The notes under the pieces are model-generated. The model saw only the letters and a program-made list of their open reading frames with translations. It was not told the DNA's origin and searched no databases. A DNA stretch of 64,000 nucleotides, from the NCBI GenBank assembly GCA_016218975.1, contig JACRCO010000037.1, positions 1 through 64,000 of the forward strand. The letters are read 5' to 3'. Positions within the stretch are counted from its first letter, which is position 1; each line of letters begins with the position of its first letter. Shown one piece after another: positions 18,454-27,673 of the stretch. The translations under genes were made by a program, and so were the position numbers. The stretch comes from Deltaproteobacteria bacterium (GTDB lineage Bacteria > Desulfobacterota > Deferrimicrobia > Deferrimicrobiales > Deferrimicrobiaceae).

Positions 18454-19675
18454 GGGGCTCGCCCTTTTCCTGTGCGTCCTGTTCGCCCTGCAGGGGGCAG
18501 GGACGGCGGGATGGGCGGCCGCGGAACGCCCTCCCGAACCATGCCTGCTTCTCAAGCTGTCTTCCCCTTCAGTTCCCGAGGATTTCGCGCGCGGGCGGAT
18601 GGCGCCTTTACCGGCATTGCTCTTGAGGGAGTTGAACGTCCGATGGGTGGCCCCTCCTGCCGCTGCGGTCCCGCCGGACATCAAGGCGGCGTTTCCCGAT
18701 GCGGACGACGCCTCGCTCGACGGAATTTCGAGGACATTGGCCGATGCGCTTCGCCAGATGGACCGGATGGAGATGCGGGAGGCCGAGCGCTCATTGTCCA
18801 AGGCCGAGAACGACGTGAGAAAGTTCCGCATCGGCGTCGGAACCAGGCCCCTTCTGGCGGAAATTTTCATGAGGCGCGGGCAGATGAAGCTGTGGGAAGG
18901 AAATCCGGCGGGAGCGGAGGAGATGTTCGCGCGGTCCCGGGCCATGCGCAACGATTTTTCGCCGGACCCTGCCCTGTTTTCGCCGTCCTTCCTGGAAGTG
19001 TGGGAACGCTCGAAACACCGCCCTGCCCCGGAGGCGGAGCTTCTCGTCCGATCCATCCCTCCGGGCGCTTCCGTTTCGGTCGACGGAACGCAGCGCGGCG
19101 CTACTCCCTGCAGGATCCGGGTGTCCTGCGCGGGACCGGTGCGTATCAGGGTGTCCCTGGCGGGTTACCAGGACGTGGAGAAGGCAGGCCAGTGGCTGCC
19201 GGGGGATTCCGAATCCCTGGAATGGATCCTCGGCCGCGATCGCATCGCCACGCTTGGGGATTTGATTGCCGCCGCACCCGACGGAAAGGGGACCGGGAAA
19301 CTTTTACACGAGCTTGCATCCGCGGCGGGCGCCTCCCGGACGGCCTTGGTGGTGCTGGAGGACCGCAAGGGGAAAACCGTCGCGCGCGTCCTTTCCTCCG
19401 GCGGCGGAGACGCGGATCCCGCGCTTCTTGGAGAGTTCGAATGGCCGCAGGGTGACGACGGAATCGAAGAGGCGGCAGGCGTGGCTGCGAAGCTCCTGCG
19501 CGATGCCGGATGGCCCCCCGCCAAGGGCAGCCCGTCGGACCCCGATTCACCGTGGTACCATAAGTGGTGGATATGGGTCTTCATCGGAGCGGTGGCGGTC
19601 GGCCTGGCGGCAGGCGGAGGAGGAGGGGGAGGAAGCTCCGGCGGTTCCTCCGGGACGATAGGCGTTTCGTTTTGA
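18428..19675 (+). CDS. PEGA-domain protein with signal peptide and C-terminal membrane segment
   Basis: An envelope protein of unknown function. The 415 residues begin with a signal peptide (RGLALFLCVLFALQGAGTAG, cleavage near residue 30), then an alpha-helical region (about 90-190) that may hold repeat helices. A PEGA domain (about 200-265) is shown by LLVRSIPPGASVSVDGTQRG and RIRVSLAGYQDVEKAGQW; such beta-domains usually bind surface or wall partners. Near the C-terminus a membrane helix (WWIWVFIGAVAVGLAAGG) is followed by a glycine/serine tail. It overlaps the regulator gene by 26 bases and so may share its mRNA. Confidence 0.75.
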   Translation: MRSTSSARRGLALFLCVLFALQGAGTAGWAAAERPPEPCLLLKLSSPSVPEDFARGRMAPLPALLLRELNVRWVAPPAAAVPPDIKAAFPDADDASLDGISRTLADALRQMDRMEMREAERSLSKAENDVRKFRIGVGTRPLLAEIFMRRGQMKLWEGNPAGAEEMFARSRAMRNDFSPDPALFSPSFLEVWERSKHRPAPEAELLVRSIPPGASVSVDGTQRGATPCRIRVSCAGPVRIRVSLAGYQDVEKAGQWLPGDSESLEWILGRDRIATLGDLIAAAPDGKGTGKLLHELASAAGASRTALVVLEDRKGKTVARVLSSGGGDADPALLGEFEWPQGDDGIEEAAGVAAKLLRDAGWPPAKGSPSDPDSPWYHKWWIWVFIGAVAVGLAAGGGGGGGSSGGSSGTIGVSF

Positions 19676-19697
19676 GCACGCTCCCCCGGCCGATTTC

Positions 19698-21014
19698 ATG
19701 AGCGCCGCGTCCGGAAAGAGAGATCCGCCAGGTGAACCCCTGCCGGACGGCGCGTCGATAGGCGTCATCGGAGCGGGCCCCGCCGGCTCTTTTTTCGCTC
19801 TCCACCTGCTGAATTTTCTTTCCGCCGACGGGCGGACCGCACGCATCACGCTGATCGACAGGAAGACATTCTCTTCATCGGGGCCGTCGGGCTGCAATAT
19901 GTGCGCGGGCGCGATCGGCGCCGCCATGGTGAAAAAGATCGCCGCCCTCTCGCTGCCTCTGGAAGGGAAGGTGATCCGAAGGATCGCCGACGGGTACGAA
20001 ATCCACGGCAGAGACGTGGCCGTCACGGTCCGCCATCCGGACAGGGGCGAGATATACACCGTTTTCCGTGGGGGAGGGCCGGTGGCGCCCCGCCCCGATG
20101 CGAAGAGCTTCGACCAGTTCCTGCTGGACGCGGCGGTGGCGAGAGGCGCGGAATTCATCCATGATCGCGTGGAAAGAATCGAAAAGATTCCGTCCGGCTA
20201 CAGGCTGGCATTCACGGGAGGGGCGGTAAGGGATTTCGATTTCCTGGTGGGGGCGTTCGGCGTAAACAGCACGGTTTCCAGGATGCTTCGCATCGGCTAT
20301 GCGCCGCCTGCCACCTGGCATACGGTGCAGGCCGAAATTCCCGCCAGCGACCGGTTCATCGTCGAGCGGCTGAAAAACCGGATCCATATCGTGCCTGGCC
20401 GCGGGAAGGGGATCAGGTTCCTCGCGATCACCCCGAAGGACGATTTCCTTACACTGACCGGGATCGGGGAGCACGTGAAGATCGGGGACCTGGAGAACGA
20501 AAGAAAGATAAATTCGTCGCTTGCTTCACTGCTTCCCGAGGATGCGAAAGTCGTTTGCCACTGCCACCCGCAGGCCCCCGTGGGCGTGGCGGAGCATCCG
20601 TTCGCCGAACGGGTGGCGATCATAGGAGACGCCTTCATATCGCGCTACCTTAAAAACGGGATCGAGTCGTCCCACGATACCGCGAGGATCCTTGCGAATG
20701 CCCTGGCGTTCCACGGGATCTCGGTTCCCGCGCTGCGCGAGCGCTTCCATCGTCCCTGCCTGGAACTGTTTCGTTATGATAATTTATGGGGCAGGCTGCT
20801 GCTGGGCGTCTACGAGAGCGTGCTGCGGAAAGGCCGCCTGTCCGACGCCTACCTGAGGATCGTCAATCGCGAAGCGGCGGAAGGCAACATGACCCAGGCG
20901 CGGATACTATGGTCGGTTTTCGCGGGGGACACCCCGTATCGCGAAATCGCCGGTGAAGCTTTCGCCGTAAGTACGCTCGTCGACCTGGTGCGGTTTCTGC
21001 CGCGGAGAGGATGA
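19698..21014 (+). CDS. FAD-dependent oxidoreductase, geranylgeranyl reductase family
   Basis: Probably reduces isoprenoid chains of lipids or quinones, though the substrate is unknown. The 438-residue protein opens with a Rossmann FAD-binding motif, GVIGAGPAGSFFALHLL, at about residues 22-38, followed by GPSGCNMCAGAIG, which resembles the conserved cysteine segment of archaeal GGR enzymes. A second FAD motif is VAIIGDAFISRYLKNGIESS near residue 310. It lies between a PEGA protein and a cell-division gene, 22 and 4 bases away, which says little about substrate. Halogenase-like or other PHBH-fold monooxygenase function is less likely. Confidence 0.72.
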   Translation: MSAASGKRDPPGEPLPDGASIGVIGAGPAGSFFALHLLNFLSADGRTARITLIDRKTFSSSGPSGCNMCAGAIGAAMVKKIAALSLPLEGKVIRRIADGYEIHGRDVAVTVRHPDRGEIYTVFRGGGPVAPRPDAKSFDQFLLDAAVARGAEFIHDRVERIEKIPSGYRLAFTGGAVRDFDFLVGAFGVNSTVSRMLRIGYAPPATWHTVQAEIPASDRFIVERLKNRIHIVPGRGKGIRFLAITPKDDFLTLTGIGEHVKIGDLENERKINSSLASLLPEDAKVVCHCHPQAPVGVAEHPFAERVAIIGDAFISRYLKNGIESSHDTARILANALAFHGISVPALRERFHRPCLELFRYDNLWGRLLLGVYESVLRKGRLSDAYLRIVNREAAEGNMTQARILWSVFAGDTPYREIAGEAFAVSTLVDLVRFLPRRG

Positions 21015-21018
21015 GAGA

Positions 21019-21369
21019 ATGCAGCCGGAGCCGGGACCGCGCTGGAAGCCGCGAATTCCCTTCCTTGTTGCGGGCGGCATCGCCTTGTTGCTCCTCCTGT
21101 TTTCGCTGTTCCGGGAAATGGGGGTCGTCGGCACGTTGAAACTATACCGGACCCACCGCCAGGCCGTCGAGGAGAACGCGAAATTGCGGGAGGAGAACCG
21201 CCGCCTTCAGCAGGAAGTGGAGAAGCTCAGGACCAACGCTTCCTACATCGAAGAGATCGCTCGCAAGGAGCTCGGTCTCATCGGCGATAAAGAGAATGTC
21301 ATCGTCCTCGATCAGAAAAAGGATGCCCCCGCGCCACCGCCCGCGAAAAAAGGATCCGGCCGTCCGTAG
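21019..21369 (+). CDS. ftsB: FtsB/DivIC-like septum formation protein
   Basis: A bitopic divisome protein. Of its 116 residues, about 1-15 are cytoplasmic, a membrane helix covers about 14-33 (FLVAGGIALLLLLFSLFREM), and a periplasmic coiled coil spans about 45-80 (HRQAVEENAKLREENRRLQQ). The segment [19 protein letters not shown] matches the conserved end of the family. The tail is proline- and lysine-rich. In proteobacteria FtsB works with FtsL and FtsQ; neither is nearby. The 3' end overlaps the next ORF by 74 bases if that starts at its first ATG. Confidence 0.85.
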   Translation: MQPEPGPRWKPRIPFLVAGGIALLLLLFSLFREMGVVGTLKLYRTHRQAVEENAKLREENRRLQQEVEKLRTNASYIEEIARKELGLIGDKENVIVLDQKKDAPAPPPAKKGSGRP

Positions 21370-23458
21370 GCATATCATCCCGGCCGTTTCACTGGCGCAC
21401 CTTTCGCTTTTTCTGCTCGCATGGAGATGGAGCGGCGGTTCGGGCCGGGCGGCGCTTCTTCCCGTTTCGGCAGCTGCGGCGTTCGCCGGACTCCTGGCGA
21501 GGGATTTCTTCACTTCGCGGCGGAAAGACCGCCTGCCCGACATACCCGCAATGCTGGCCTGGGGCGGGGCGGCACTGCTGGAAGCCGGAGTATGCTTCCC
21601 GGGATTTTCCGAAACCCGCATCGCCCCCGCGATCCTTTTTCCGTCCTTCGCCTGTTTCCTTCCTTCGATTCCGGCGGCTGCGTACGCGGCCCTCGCTTCC
21701 GCCTGGCTCCTTTTCTCTCCGGACGGAGAATGGCCTGCCGTCGTTCGGATCGCTTCCATCGCAGGTTTGGGCGTATTCGGAACATTCGCAGGACGGATCG
21801 CCAGGTCGAAAATACCTGGATCGCCGCAAATCGGAGGACCGATGGATGGCGGCATACGCGAAGCGCGTCCGGCGGAGGTTCCTTGGGAAAACGGGAAAGA
21901 CGCCGAAGGGGATGCGGAATTTGCAGCGGAACGTGTGGGGTTGGTCCGATCCCGCGAAGATCTCATGGAGGGCGTTCTTAGGATACTGGAAGGCGTCCTT
22001 CCGGTCATCGGGGCGGAAAGGATACATTTCCTTTTTCCTTCACCCGGATCCGGGGGGTCGTTCCGCGTGGGGGCTTCGGCATTCCGCGGAGGGTGCAGGG
22101 GAGCGGAAAGCGGAGTCGTCTCCATACCGGGGGATTACATCCCCGTTCGCGAGGCGATGCTGTTGCGCCGGACGTTTATCGCCGAAGGCGAAGAAGCGGG
22201 AAAATGGCGGATCCCCCGCAGGGACGGCGAATCCGGCGTTCCGACAGGAGTGGCGGCGGCCCCGGTCCGTATCGGGGAGAAGGCCGAATGCGCGATCCTC
22301 GCTGTCCGGTTCGCCGAAGGCGGATGGGACGGGCCCGCAGGGCAGATTCTCGAAATGGCGGCCTTCCTCGCAGCGAGGGAACTTGCACGAGCGCGGCGGC
22401 AAAACCGGATGGACAGGTATCTTGCGGAGCAGGAAGGATTCCATCTGCTGGTCAGGAAGATCGCCGAGGTTTCGGAACGCAGGGAAGGAGAGGAGAGGGA
22501 GAGCATTTCAATGCGGAAGGAGGTGTACAAGGTTGCCGTGGAGCAGGCCCGCCGCCACCTTGACGCGGGACGCGTGCTCTTCGTGGAAGCATCTGCAGAC
22601 GGCAGGCGCGGACGGATCGGCTGGGAAACGGGAGGGCTTCCGGGGGCGGGGGAAGAGTGGGTATCCCTCGATGGAACCTACGCCGAGTGGGTGCTGAAGC
22701 AGGGAGTTCACCGCATGTTCGGCGCCGATCACGGCTCTTCGGGAAGGCACCCCGTCCTCCCGCAGGCGTGGAGCGGAGATCAGGGAAGAGGATATCTTCT
22801 GGTTCCCGTCCCCGAGCCGGGAGGATTTCGAGGGATCCTTGCGTGCGAAGCCTGCGAGGGGCGGCGCTTCGAAGGGGAGGATGCGGAAGCTGCGAAGGAC
22901 ATCCTCGCCATAATGCGGATGGGGATCTCCCATGCCATGCGACTGGAGAACCTCGAGCGGGAAGCGAAGATAGACGGACTCACCGGGCTGCTGAACAGGA
23001 AAACTTTCCATGAGCGGCTAGTCAACGTCCTGTCGCGGATGGACGGCAGATATCCTTGCGCCGTGGTCATGCTGGATATCGATCATTTCAAAAGGATAAA
23101 CGACACGTACGGGCATCCGGCGGGGGATGAAGTGTTGAGGAAAGTCTCCGGAGTCATAGGGAAGACGGTCAGGAAAGCCGACATGGCAGGCAGATACGGC
23201 GGTGAGGAATTCTCGATATACCTTCACAGCATAGACGAGGCTCACGCGGTCATGTTCTCCGAACGGTTGAGGCTCATCATACGGCAAACGAGGTTTGTAT
23301 TCGGCGGGAAGGAAGTATTCGTAACGGCATCCATGGGGATCGCCTGCCATCCCGCGCACGGCATGACCGGAGAGGAACTGATGCGGCAGGCCGACGAGGC
23401 GCTTTACCTTTCGAAACAGGGAGGCAGGGACCGCACGACGGTATATATAAAACGTTGA
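21296..23458 (+). CDS. Membrane diguanylate cyclase (GAF-like plus GGDEF)
   Basis: Likely makes cyclic di-GMP. The 720 residues show several hydrophobic segments within about 25-165, a GAF-like sensor region (about 210-370), a second putative sensor stretch (about 410-540) and a C-terminal GGDEF domain (about 555-718). The active-site motif is GGEEF in [11 protein letters not shown], with an RxxD inhibitory site (RKAD) five residues before it, so product inhibition is expected. [16 protein letters not shown] and [19 protein letters not shown] are intact. The start is uncertain: this ATG lies 74 bases inside ftsB, and an in-frame ATG at 21326 is the alternative. Confidence 0.85.
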   Translation: MSSSSIRKRMPPRHRPRKKDPAVRRHIIPAVSLAHLSLFLLAWRWSGGSGRAALLPVSAAAAFAGLLARDFFTSRRKDRLPDIPAMLAWGGAALLEAGVCFPGFSETRIAPAILFPSFACFLPSIPAAAYAALASAWLLFSPDGEWPAVVRIASIAGLGVFGTFAGRIARSKIPGSPQIGGPMDGGIREARPAEVPWENGKDAEGDAEFAAERVGLVRSREDLMEGVLRILEGVLPVIGAERIHFLFPSPGSGGSFRVGASAFRGGCRGAESGVVSIPGDYIPVREAMLLRRTFIAEGEEAGKWRIPRRDGESGVPTGVAAAPVRIGEKAECAILAVRFAEGGWDGPAGQILEMAAFLAARELARARRQNRMDRYLAEQEGFHLLVRKIAEVSERREGEERESISMRKEVYKVAVEQARRHLDAGRVLFVEASADGRRGRIGWETGGLPGAGEEWVSLDGTYAEWVLKQGVHRMFGADHGSSGRHPVLPQAWSGDQGRGYLLVPVPEPGGFRGILACEACEGRRFEGEDAEAAKDILAIMRMGISHAMRLENLEREAKIDGLTGLLNRKTFHERLVNVLSRMDGRYPCAVVMLDIDHFKRINDTYGHPAGDEVLRKVSGVIGKTVRKADMAGRYGGEEFSIYLHSIDEAHAVMFSERLRLIIRQTRFVFGGKEVFVTASMGIACHPAHGMTGEELMRQADEALYLSKQGGRDRTTVYIKR

Positions 23459-23490
23459 TTGGAATTATCCCCTTAATTATCAGGCACTTA

Positions 23491-23518
23491 TTGACAATTC
23501 CCGACTCCCTGTGATACT
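23491..23518 (+). promoter_or_regulatory. Sigma70-like promoter of the cold-shock gene
   Basis: A perfect TTGACA -35 box is followed, after 16 bases, by GATACT with an extended -10 (TGTGATACT). The predicted start is about 25 bases before the cold-shock ATG, so the leader is short. Confidence 0.7.
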
Positions 23519-23549
23519 TCATCCTTACATCTTTGACGGGGGTCGTGCC

Positions 23550-23753
23550 ATGAAGGGAGCCGGAAAGGTGAAATGGTTCAATGAGACGAAAGGGTACGGT
23601 TTCATCGAGCAGGATGGCGGCAGGGATGTCTTCGTGCATTATTCGGTTATACGGATGGATGGGTACCGGACGCTGAAGGAAGGCCAGCAGGTCGAGTTCG
23701 AAGCCCGTGAAACTCCGAAGGGGCTTCAGGCTTCCGAAGTAATCTTCACATAG
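23550..23753 (+). CDS. csp: Cold shock-domain RNA-binding protein
   Basis: A CspA-family RNA chaperone of 67 residues with a single cold-shock domain. The RNP1 motif is KGYGFIEQ and RNP2 is VFVHYS; the start [14 protein letters not shown] and end [10 protein letters not shown] are typical. The ATG is preceded by GGGGGTCGTGCC; a frame open from 23511 would begin inside the likely promoter-proximal leader and is rejected. It is monocistronic by appearance, with its own promoter and an AT-rich dyad downstream. The leader is much shorter than that of E. coli cspA. Confidence 0.95.
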   Translation: MKGAGKVKWFNETKGYGFIEQDGGRDVFVHYSVIRMDGYRTLKEGQQVEFEARETPKGLQASEVIFT

Positions 23754-23776
23754 TCGGCGCGTTTACCTGCCGGCAG

Positions 23777-23805
23777 TTGACTTGCCCTCCGATGAGTAAT
23801 AAAGT
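23777..23805 (+). promoter_or_regulatory. Candidate promoter of argS
   Basis: TTGACT and TAAAGT are separated by 17 bases, about 40 bases before the argS start. The -10 box and its downstream flank (AGTATCTACTTTA) closely match those of the alaC promoter at 53657-53685. A perfect dyad overlaps the -10 box. Confidence 0.6.
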
Positions 23806-23825
23806 ATCTACTTTATTACTTTTTT
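23795..23825 (+). terminator. AT-rich perfect dyad with T-run (terminator or operator)
   Basis: AGTAATAAAGTA pairs perfectly with TACTTTATTACT over 12 bp with a two-base gap, followed by five Ts. It could end the cold-shock transcript. The stem is poor in G and C and overlaps the -10 region of the argS promoter, so an operator role is equally possible. Confidence 0.5.
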
Positions 23826-23844
23826 CCCGTTATCGAGGTTTTGC

Positions 23845-25509
23845 GTGGACGTACGAAAGGTCACGGAATCGCTCCTTCTTGCCGGAATAAAACGGAAATT
23901 GACGCAATGGGGGATCGAGCGGGACATCTCCTTTTCCGTCGAGATCCCGCGGCAGGAAGAACACGGGGATTTCTCGAGCAATGCCGCCATGCAGCTTGCG
24001 AAGCATGTGGGGAAGAAGCCCAGGGAGGTCGCCGCCGAACTCGTCGAGGCGATCCGCAGGGCGGACGAAAGCGGCTGGATCGCATCGCTGTCCGTTGCCG
24101 GTCCGGGATTCATAAACATTGTTCTTTCCGAAAACGCATGGAGGGAAGTGATCGCCACCGTCCTGCGTAAAGGCGAAAGGTTCGGGTCGTCGGACCAGGG
24201 AGAAGGTACGAAGGTGCTCGTCGAGTTCGTGTCGGCCAATCCCACCGGGCCGCTCCATGTGGGGCACGGGAGGGGTGCGGCGGTGGGAGATGCGCTGGCG
24301 AGGCTCCTTTCATTCGAGGGGTACCACGTCTCGACGGAATATTACGTGAACGACGTCGGCAACCAGATGGACAACCTCGGGCGATCGCTGTTCGCGAGAT
24401 ACCTCCAGGAGTGCGGCATGGACGCCGCACTTCCCGAAGACGGCTACCGGGGGGAATACCTCGCGGAGCTTGCGAGGGATTTCCGCAAGGAGGCAGGAGA
24501 CCGATACAAGGATTCCACGGAAGAAGAAGCGCTCCCCGCATTCCGCAGGGAGGCGTGCGAGCGGATCCTCGACGGGATCCGGAAGGACCTCGAAGACTTC
24601 AGGGTGCGTTTCGACCTATGGTTCCGGGAAGAAAACCTTCACCGCGACGGAGACGTAAAGGGAGCGATCGACGATCTGCGGAAACGCGGGCTTCTTTACG
24701 AATCGGAGGGCGCGGTCTTCTTCAAGAGCGAGACGCACGGCGACGAGAAGGACCGCGTGCTCGTCCGCGCAGACGGCAGGACCACCTACTTCGCGGCGGA
24801 CGTCGCGTATCACCGGCAAAAGTACCTGAGGGGCTATTCGCGGATGATCGACATCTGGGGAGCGGACCATCATGGATACGCCCCGAGGATCCTGGCGTCG
24901 ATGCGCGGGCTCGGGCTCGACGACAACCTGCTGGAGATCCTCCTCGTCCAGTTCGTGACCCTTATAAGGGAAGGGAAGGCGGTCCAGATGTCCACTCGCT
25001 CGGGGGAGTTCACGACGCTCCGGGAGGTGCTGGACGAGGTGGGGACCGACGCGGCGCGTTTCTTCTACCTGCTGAGGAGCTTCCACTCACACCTGGATTT
25101 CGACCTTACCCTGGCGAAGACCCAGTCGAGCGAGAACCCGGTATATTACATCCAGTATGTGCATGCCCGGATCTGCAGCATCTTCAGGGAAGCCGCCGCG
25201 CGTGGAATCGACCAGTGCGACCGTCCGCACCTTTCTTCCCTGACGCTTCCCGATGAAGTGGGGTTGATGAAAAAGGTGGCGAGGTTCCCCGATGTGGTGT
25301 CGGAAGCGGCGCGGCAACGTGAGCCCCACAGGATTCCGTTTTACCTCCTCGAACTGTCCCGGGAGTTCCACGGTTTCTACCAGAACCACCGGTTTCTCGG
25401 CGAGACGCCCGAGCGGACGCAGGCGAGGCTTGCGCTGGCGAAATCGGTGCGGACGGTCGTGGCCACGGGGCTTTCGTTGATAGGCGTCTCCGCGCCGGAG
25501 CGCATGTGA
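23845..25509 (+). CDS. argS: Arginyl-tRNA synthetase
   Basis: Charges tRNA-Arg. The 554 residues include the N-terminal additional domain (about 1-90), the class I catalytic fold with the HIGH-type motif NPTGPLHVGHGRGAAVGD at about residue 131-148, and the anticodon-binding DALR domain near the C-terminus (LSREFHGFYQNHRFLG). As in most ArgRS, the KMSK position is degenerate (VQMSTRSG). It starts at GTG after TCGAGGTTTTGC. The stop overlaps the next gene by four bases, and the run of coupled genes that follows goes on through trp to lepA. Confidence 0.97.
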   Translation: MDVRKVTESLLLAGIKRKLTQWGIERDISFSVEIPRQEEHGDFSSNAAMQLAKHVGKKPREVAAELVEAIRRADESGWIASLSVAGPGFINIVLSENAWREVIATVLRKGERFGSSDQGEGTKVLVEFVSANPTGPLHVGHGRGAAVGDALARLLSFEGYHVSTEYYVNDVGNQMDNLGRSLFARYLQECGMDAALPEDGYRGEYLAELARDFRKEAGDRYKDSTEEEALPAFRREACERILDGIRKDLEDFRVRFDLWFREENLHRDGDVKGAIDDLRKRGLLYESEGAVFFKSETHGDEKDRVLVRADGRTTYFAADVAYHRQKYLRGYSRMIDIWGADHHGYAPRILASMRGLGLDDNLLEILLVQFVTLIREGKAVQMSTRSGEFTTLREVLDEVGTDAARFFYLLRSFHSHLDFDLTLAKTQSSENPVYYIQYVHARICSIFREAAARGIDQCDRPHLSSLTLPDEVGLMKKVARFPDVVSEAARQREPHRIPFYLLELSREFHGFYQNHRFLGETPERTQARLALAKSVRTVVATGLSLIGVSAPERM

Positions 25510-26177
25510 AATATCTGTACAATAAGAGAGGGCGCCGCTGGGGGGGCGGAGAGAGGAATACCTTCGCGTTTTTCGCAGTGGGCGCTTTCGCCGCGCTGAT
25601 CGTCGTTTTCGTTATCGGCCTGCAGGTAGGCAGGGTCATCGAGAAGAACGCGGTTTCAGCCGAGGGCCGGCAGGGAAAAGGCGCCGCGCCCGCGCAGGCT
25701 TCGCAGGGATCGCCGCCGCGGGCGGAGGCGAACGATATCGGGAAGAAACTTGGGGCTTTTTCGGAGGAAGCCGTAAAGGTTCCGGTCGTGCCGCCGCCCG
25801 ATGCGAAAACGACGATGGGGGACGTGGAAAAACGCCTCACGTTCCAGGAGACGCTTGCACGGAAAGAGGCGGGGCCCGTGCCTCTCGTGGCCCCGGCGCA
25901 GAAGGACGATGCGGCCGAACAGAAGAAGGCGGAAGCCGGCCGGAAGAAATACGTCGTGCAGGCGGGTTCTTTCCGCGAGAAGGGGAAGGCCGAATCGTTC
26001 CGCAAGCGGCTGGCGAAGGCGGGGTATTCCGTCAGGCTCGCGAAGGGGGCGGGGAAGAACCGCGAAAGGTACTTCCGCGTACTGGTCGGCCCGTACGCGG
26101 AGCGTGAAGCCGCGAGGAAAGCGATCGAAAAGCTGAAGGGGGAAATGCAGGTGGATGCGCGCCTGCTGCCGGGGTGA
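25506..26177 (+). CDS. Membrane-anchored SPOR-domain protein
   Basis: A 223-residue bitopic protein. A short basic cytoplasmic part is followed by a membrane helix at about 18-40 (FAFFAVGAFAALIVVFVIGL), a low-complexity linker rich in Ala, Lys and Pro, and a C-terminal SPOR domain at about 145-222 (KKYVVQAGSFREKGKAESF, RVLVGPYAEREAARKAIEKL). SPOR domains bind denuded peptidoglycan glycans at septa, so a cell-division or wall role is likely. The GTG start lies in the argS stop overlap, with GGAG six bases before it. Confidence 0.88.
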   Translation: MKYLYNKRGRRWGGGERNTFAFFAVGAFAALIVVFVIGLQVGRVIEKNAVSAEGRQGKGAAPAQASQGSPPRAEANDIGKKLGAFSEEAVKVPVVPPPDAKTTMGDVEKRLTFQETLARKEAGPVPLVAPAQKDDAAEQKKAEAGRKKYVVQAGSFREKGKAESFRKRLAKAGYSVRLAKGAGKNRERYFRVLVGPYAEREAARKAIEKLKGEMQVDARLLPG

Positions 26178-26182
26178 ACCGT

Positions 26183-27673
26183 ATGAATATCCGTCCCGCC
26201 AAGGAAGAGTTCCGTTCCCACGCCCGCGAATACACGGTCCTCCCCGTCTGGGAGGAGTTCCACGCGGACCTGGAAACTCCGGTTTCGGCCTACCTGAAGA
26301 TCGCGGCCCGTTTCCCGGACGACCATTTCCTTCTGGAAAGCGTCGAGGGAGGTGAGAAGTGGGCGAGATATTCCATCATCGGCTTCGACCCGTATCTCCG
26401 CTACTGCGCGTCCGGCGGCAAGGTCTCGATCCGGAAAGGCGGAGAAGAAAGGGTGCTTCCGGCCGAAGGAGATCCGCTTCGGGAACTGGCGGGAATAATT
26501 TCGGGGATACGGTACCGGCATGAGGAAGGGCTCCCGCGGCTGTCCGGCGGCGCGGTCGGATTCCTCGGATACGACTACGTGCGGAGCATCGAGCGCATCC
26601 CCGACACCCACGCTTCGGACGGAACGCCGGATGCCCAGTTCCTTTTCCCTTCCAGGCTGGTGATTTTCGACAACGTGAAACACACTATCCTGATCGTCGC
26701 GCACGGAGAGGTTTCGGGGGCCGCGGATGCGGACGCCGCCTACGAACGGTGCCGCCGCGCGGTCGGCGAAGTCCGCGAAATCCTCCAGGGGCCGTTGCCG
26801 TGGTCGGAGATCCCGGAAGGGCAAAAGGCCACCGGCCCGTTCTTCGAGGCTCCGAAGGAGAAGTTCCTCTCCGCGGTCCGGAAGGCGAAAGAGTATATCC
26901 GTGACGGGGAGATCATCCAGGCCGTCCTGTCGAACCGCGCGCGGGTCCCGACGGGGCGGACCCCTTCCGAAGTGTACCGGGTGCTGCGCGCCCTGAATCC
27001 CTCTCCGTACATGTACCTGCTCCGGTTGGGGGACCTTTCCATCGTCGGCTCGTCGCCGGAAATCCTGGTCAGGCTGGAGGGGGGCCTCGTGCAGCTTCGG
27101 CCCATCGCCGGCACAAGACCGCGCGGTGCGGCCCCCGAGGAAGACCGGCGGCTGGAAGCGGACCTCCTGTCCGACCCGAAGGAGATAGCGGAACACGTCA
27201 TGCTGGTCGACCTGGGGCGCAACGACGTCGGAAGGGTCGCCGAGTGGGGTACTGTGAAAGTGGACGAACTCATGGCGGTGGAGCGGTATTCCCACGTGAT
27301 GCACATCGTATCCAATGTCGTGGGCAGGCTCCGCGAAGGCCAATCGGCTTTCGACGTGCTGCGAGCCACCTTCCCCGCCGGGACGGTCACGGGCGCGCCC
27401 AAGGTGCGGGCCATGGAGATCATCGAGGAACTGGAGCCGTTCCGGCGCGGCGTCTACGCGGGATCGGTAGGGTATTTCGATTTCAATGGAGGGATGGATT
27501 TCTGCATCACCATCCGCACGATAGTGATGCGGAACGGGGAGGCCATGATACAGGCGGGCGCAGGGATCGTCGCCGACTCCGACCCGGAGAGGGAATGGCA
27601 GGAAATCCGAAGCAAGGCCCGCATCCTGTTCCGGGCAATCGGCGTAGATGACGGAGAGGAGGCATCCTCTTGA
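26183..27673 (+). CDS. trpE: Anthranilate synthase component I
   Basis: Makes anthranilate from chorismate with ammonia from TrpG, the first step to tryptophan. The 496 residues hold the feedback-binding LLES motif ([19 protein letters not shown]) near residue 50, so inhibition by tryptophan is expected. The catalytic part has [35 protein letters not shown] and [14 protein letters not shown]. An upstream in-frame GTG (26174) overlaps the SPOR gene, but GGGGTGA is well placed for this ATG. There is no leader peptide or attenuator space before it. Confidence 0.96.
   Translation: MNIRPAKEEFRSHAREYTVLPVWEEFHADLETPVSAYLKIAARFPDDHFLLESVEGGEKWARYSIIGFDPYLRYCASGGKVSIRKGGEERVLPAEGDPLRELAGIISGIRYRHEEGLPRLSGGAVGFLGYDYVRSIERIPDTHASDGTPDAQFLFPSRLVIFDNVKHTILIVAHGEVSGAADADAAYERCRRAVGEVREILQGPLPWSEIPEGQKATGPFFEAPKEKFLSAVRKAKEYIRDGEIIQAVLSNRARVPTGRTPSEVYRVLRALNPSPYMYLLRLGDLSIVGSSPEILVRLEGGLVQLRPIAGTRPRGAAPEEDRRLEADLLSDPKEIAEHVMLVDLGRNDVGRVAEWGTVKVDELMAVERYSHVMHIVSNVVGRLREGQSAFDVLRATFPAGTVTGAPKVRAMEIIEELEPFRRGVYAGSVGYFDFNGGMDFCITIRTIVMRNGEAMIQAGAGIVADSDPEREWQEIRSKARILFRAIGVDDGEEASS

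Noticed and set aside
26120-26190. Search for a trp leader peptide or attenuator before trpE
   Set aside because: The SPOR gene runs right up to trpE, leaving no room for a leader with tandem Trp codons or a terminator.
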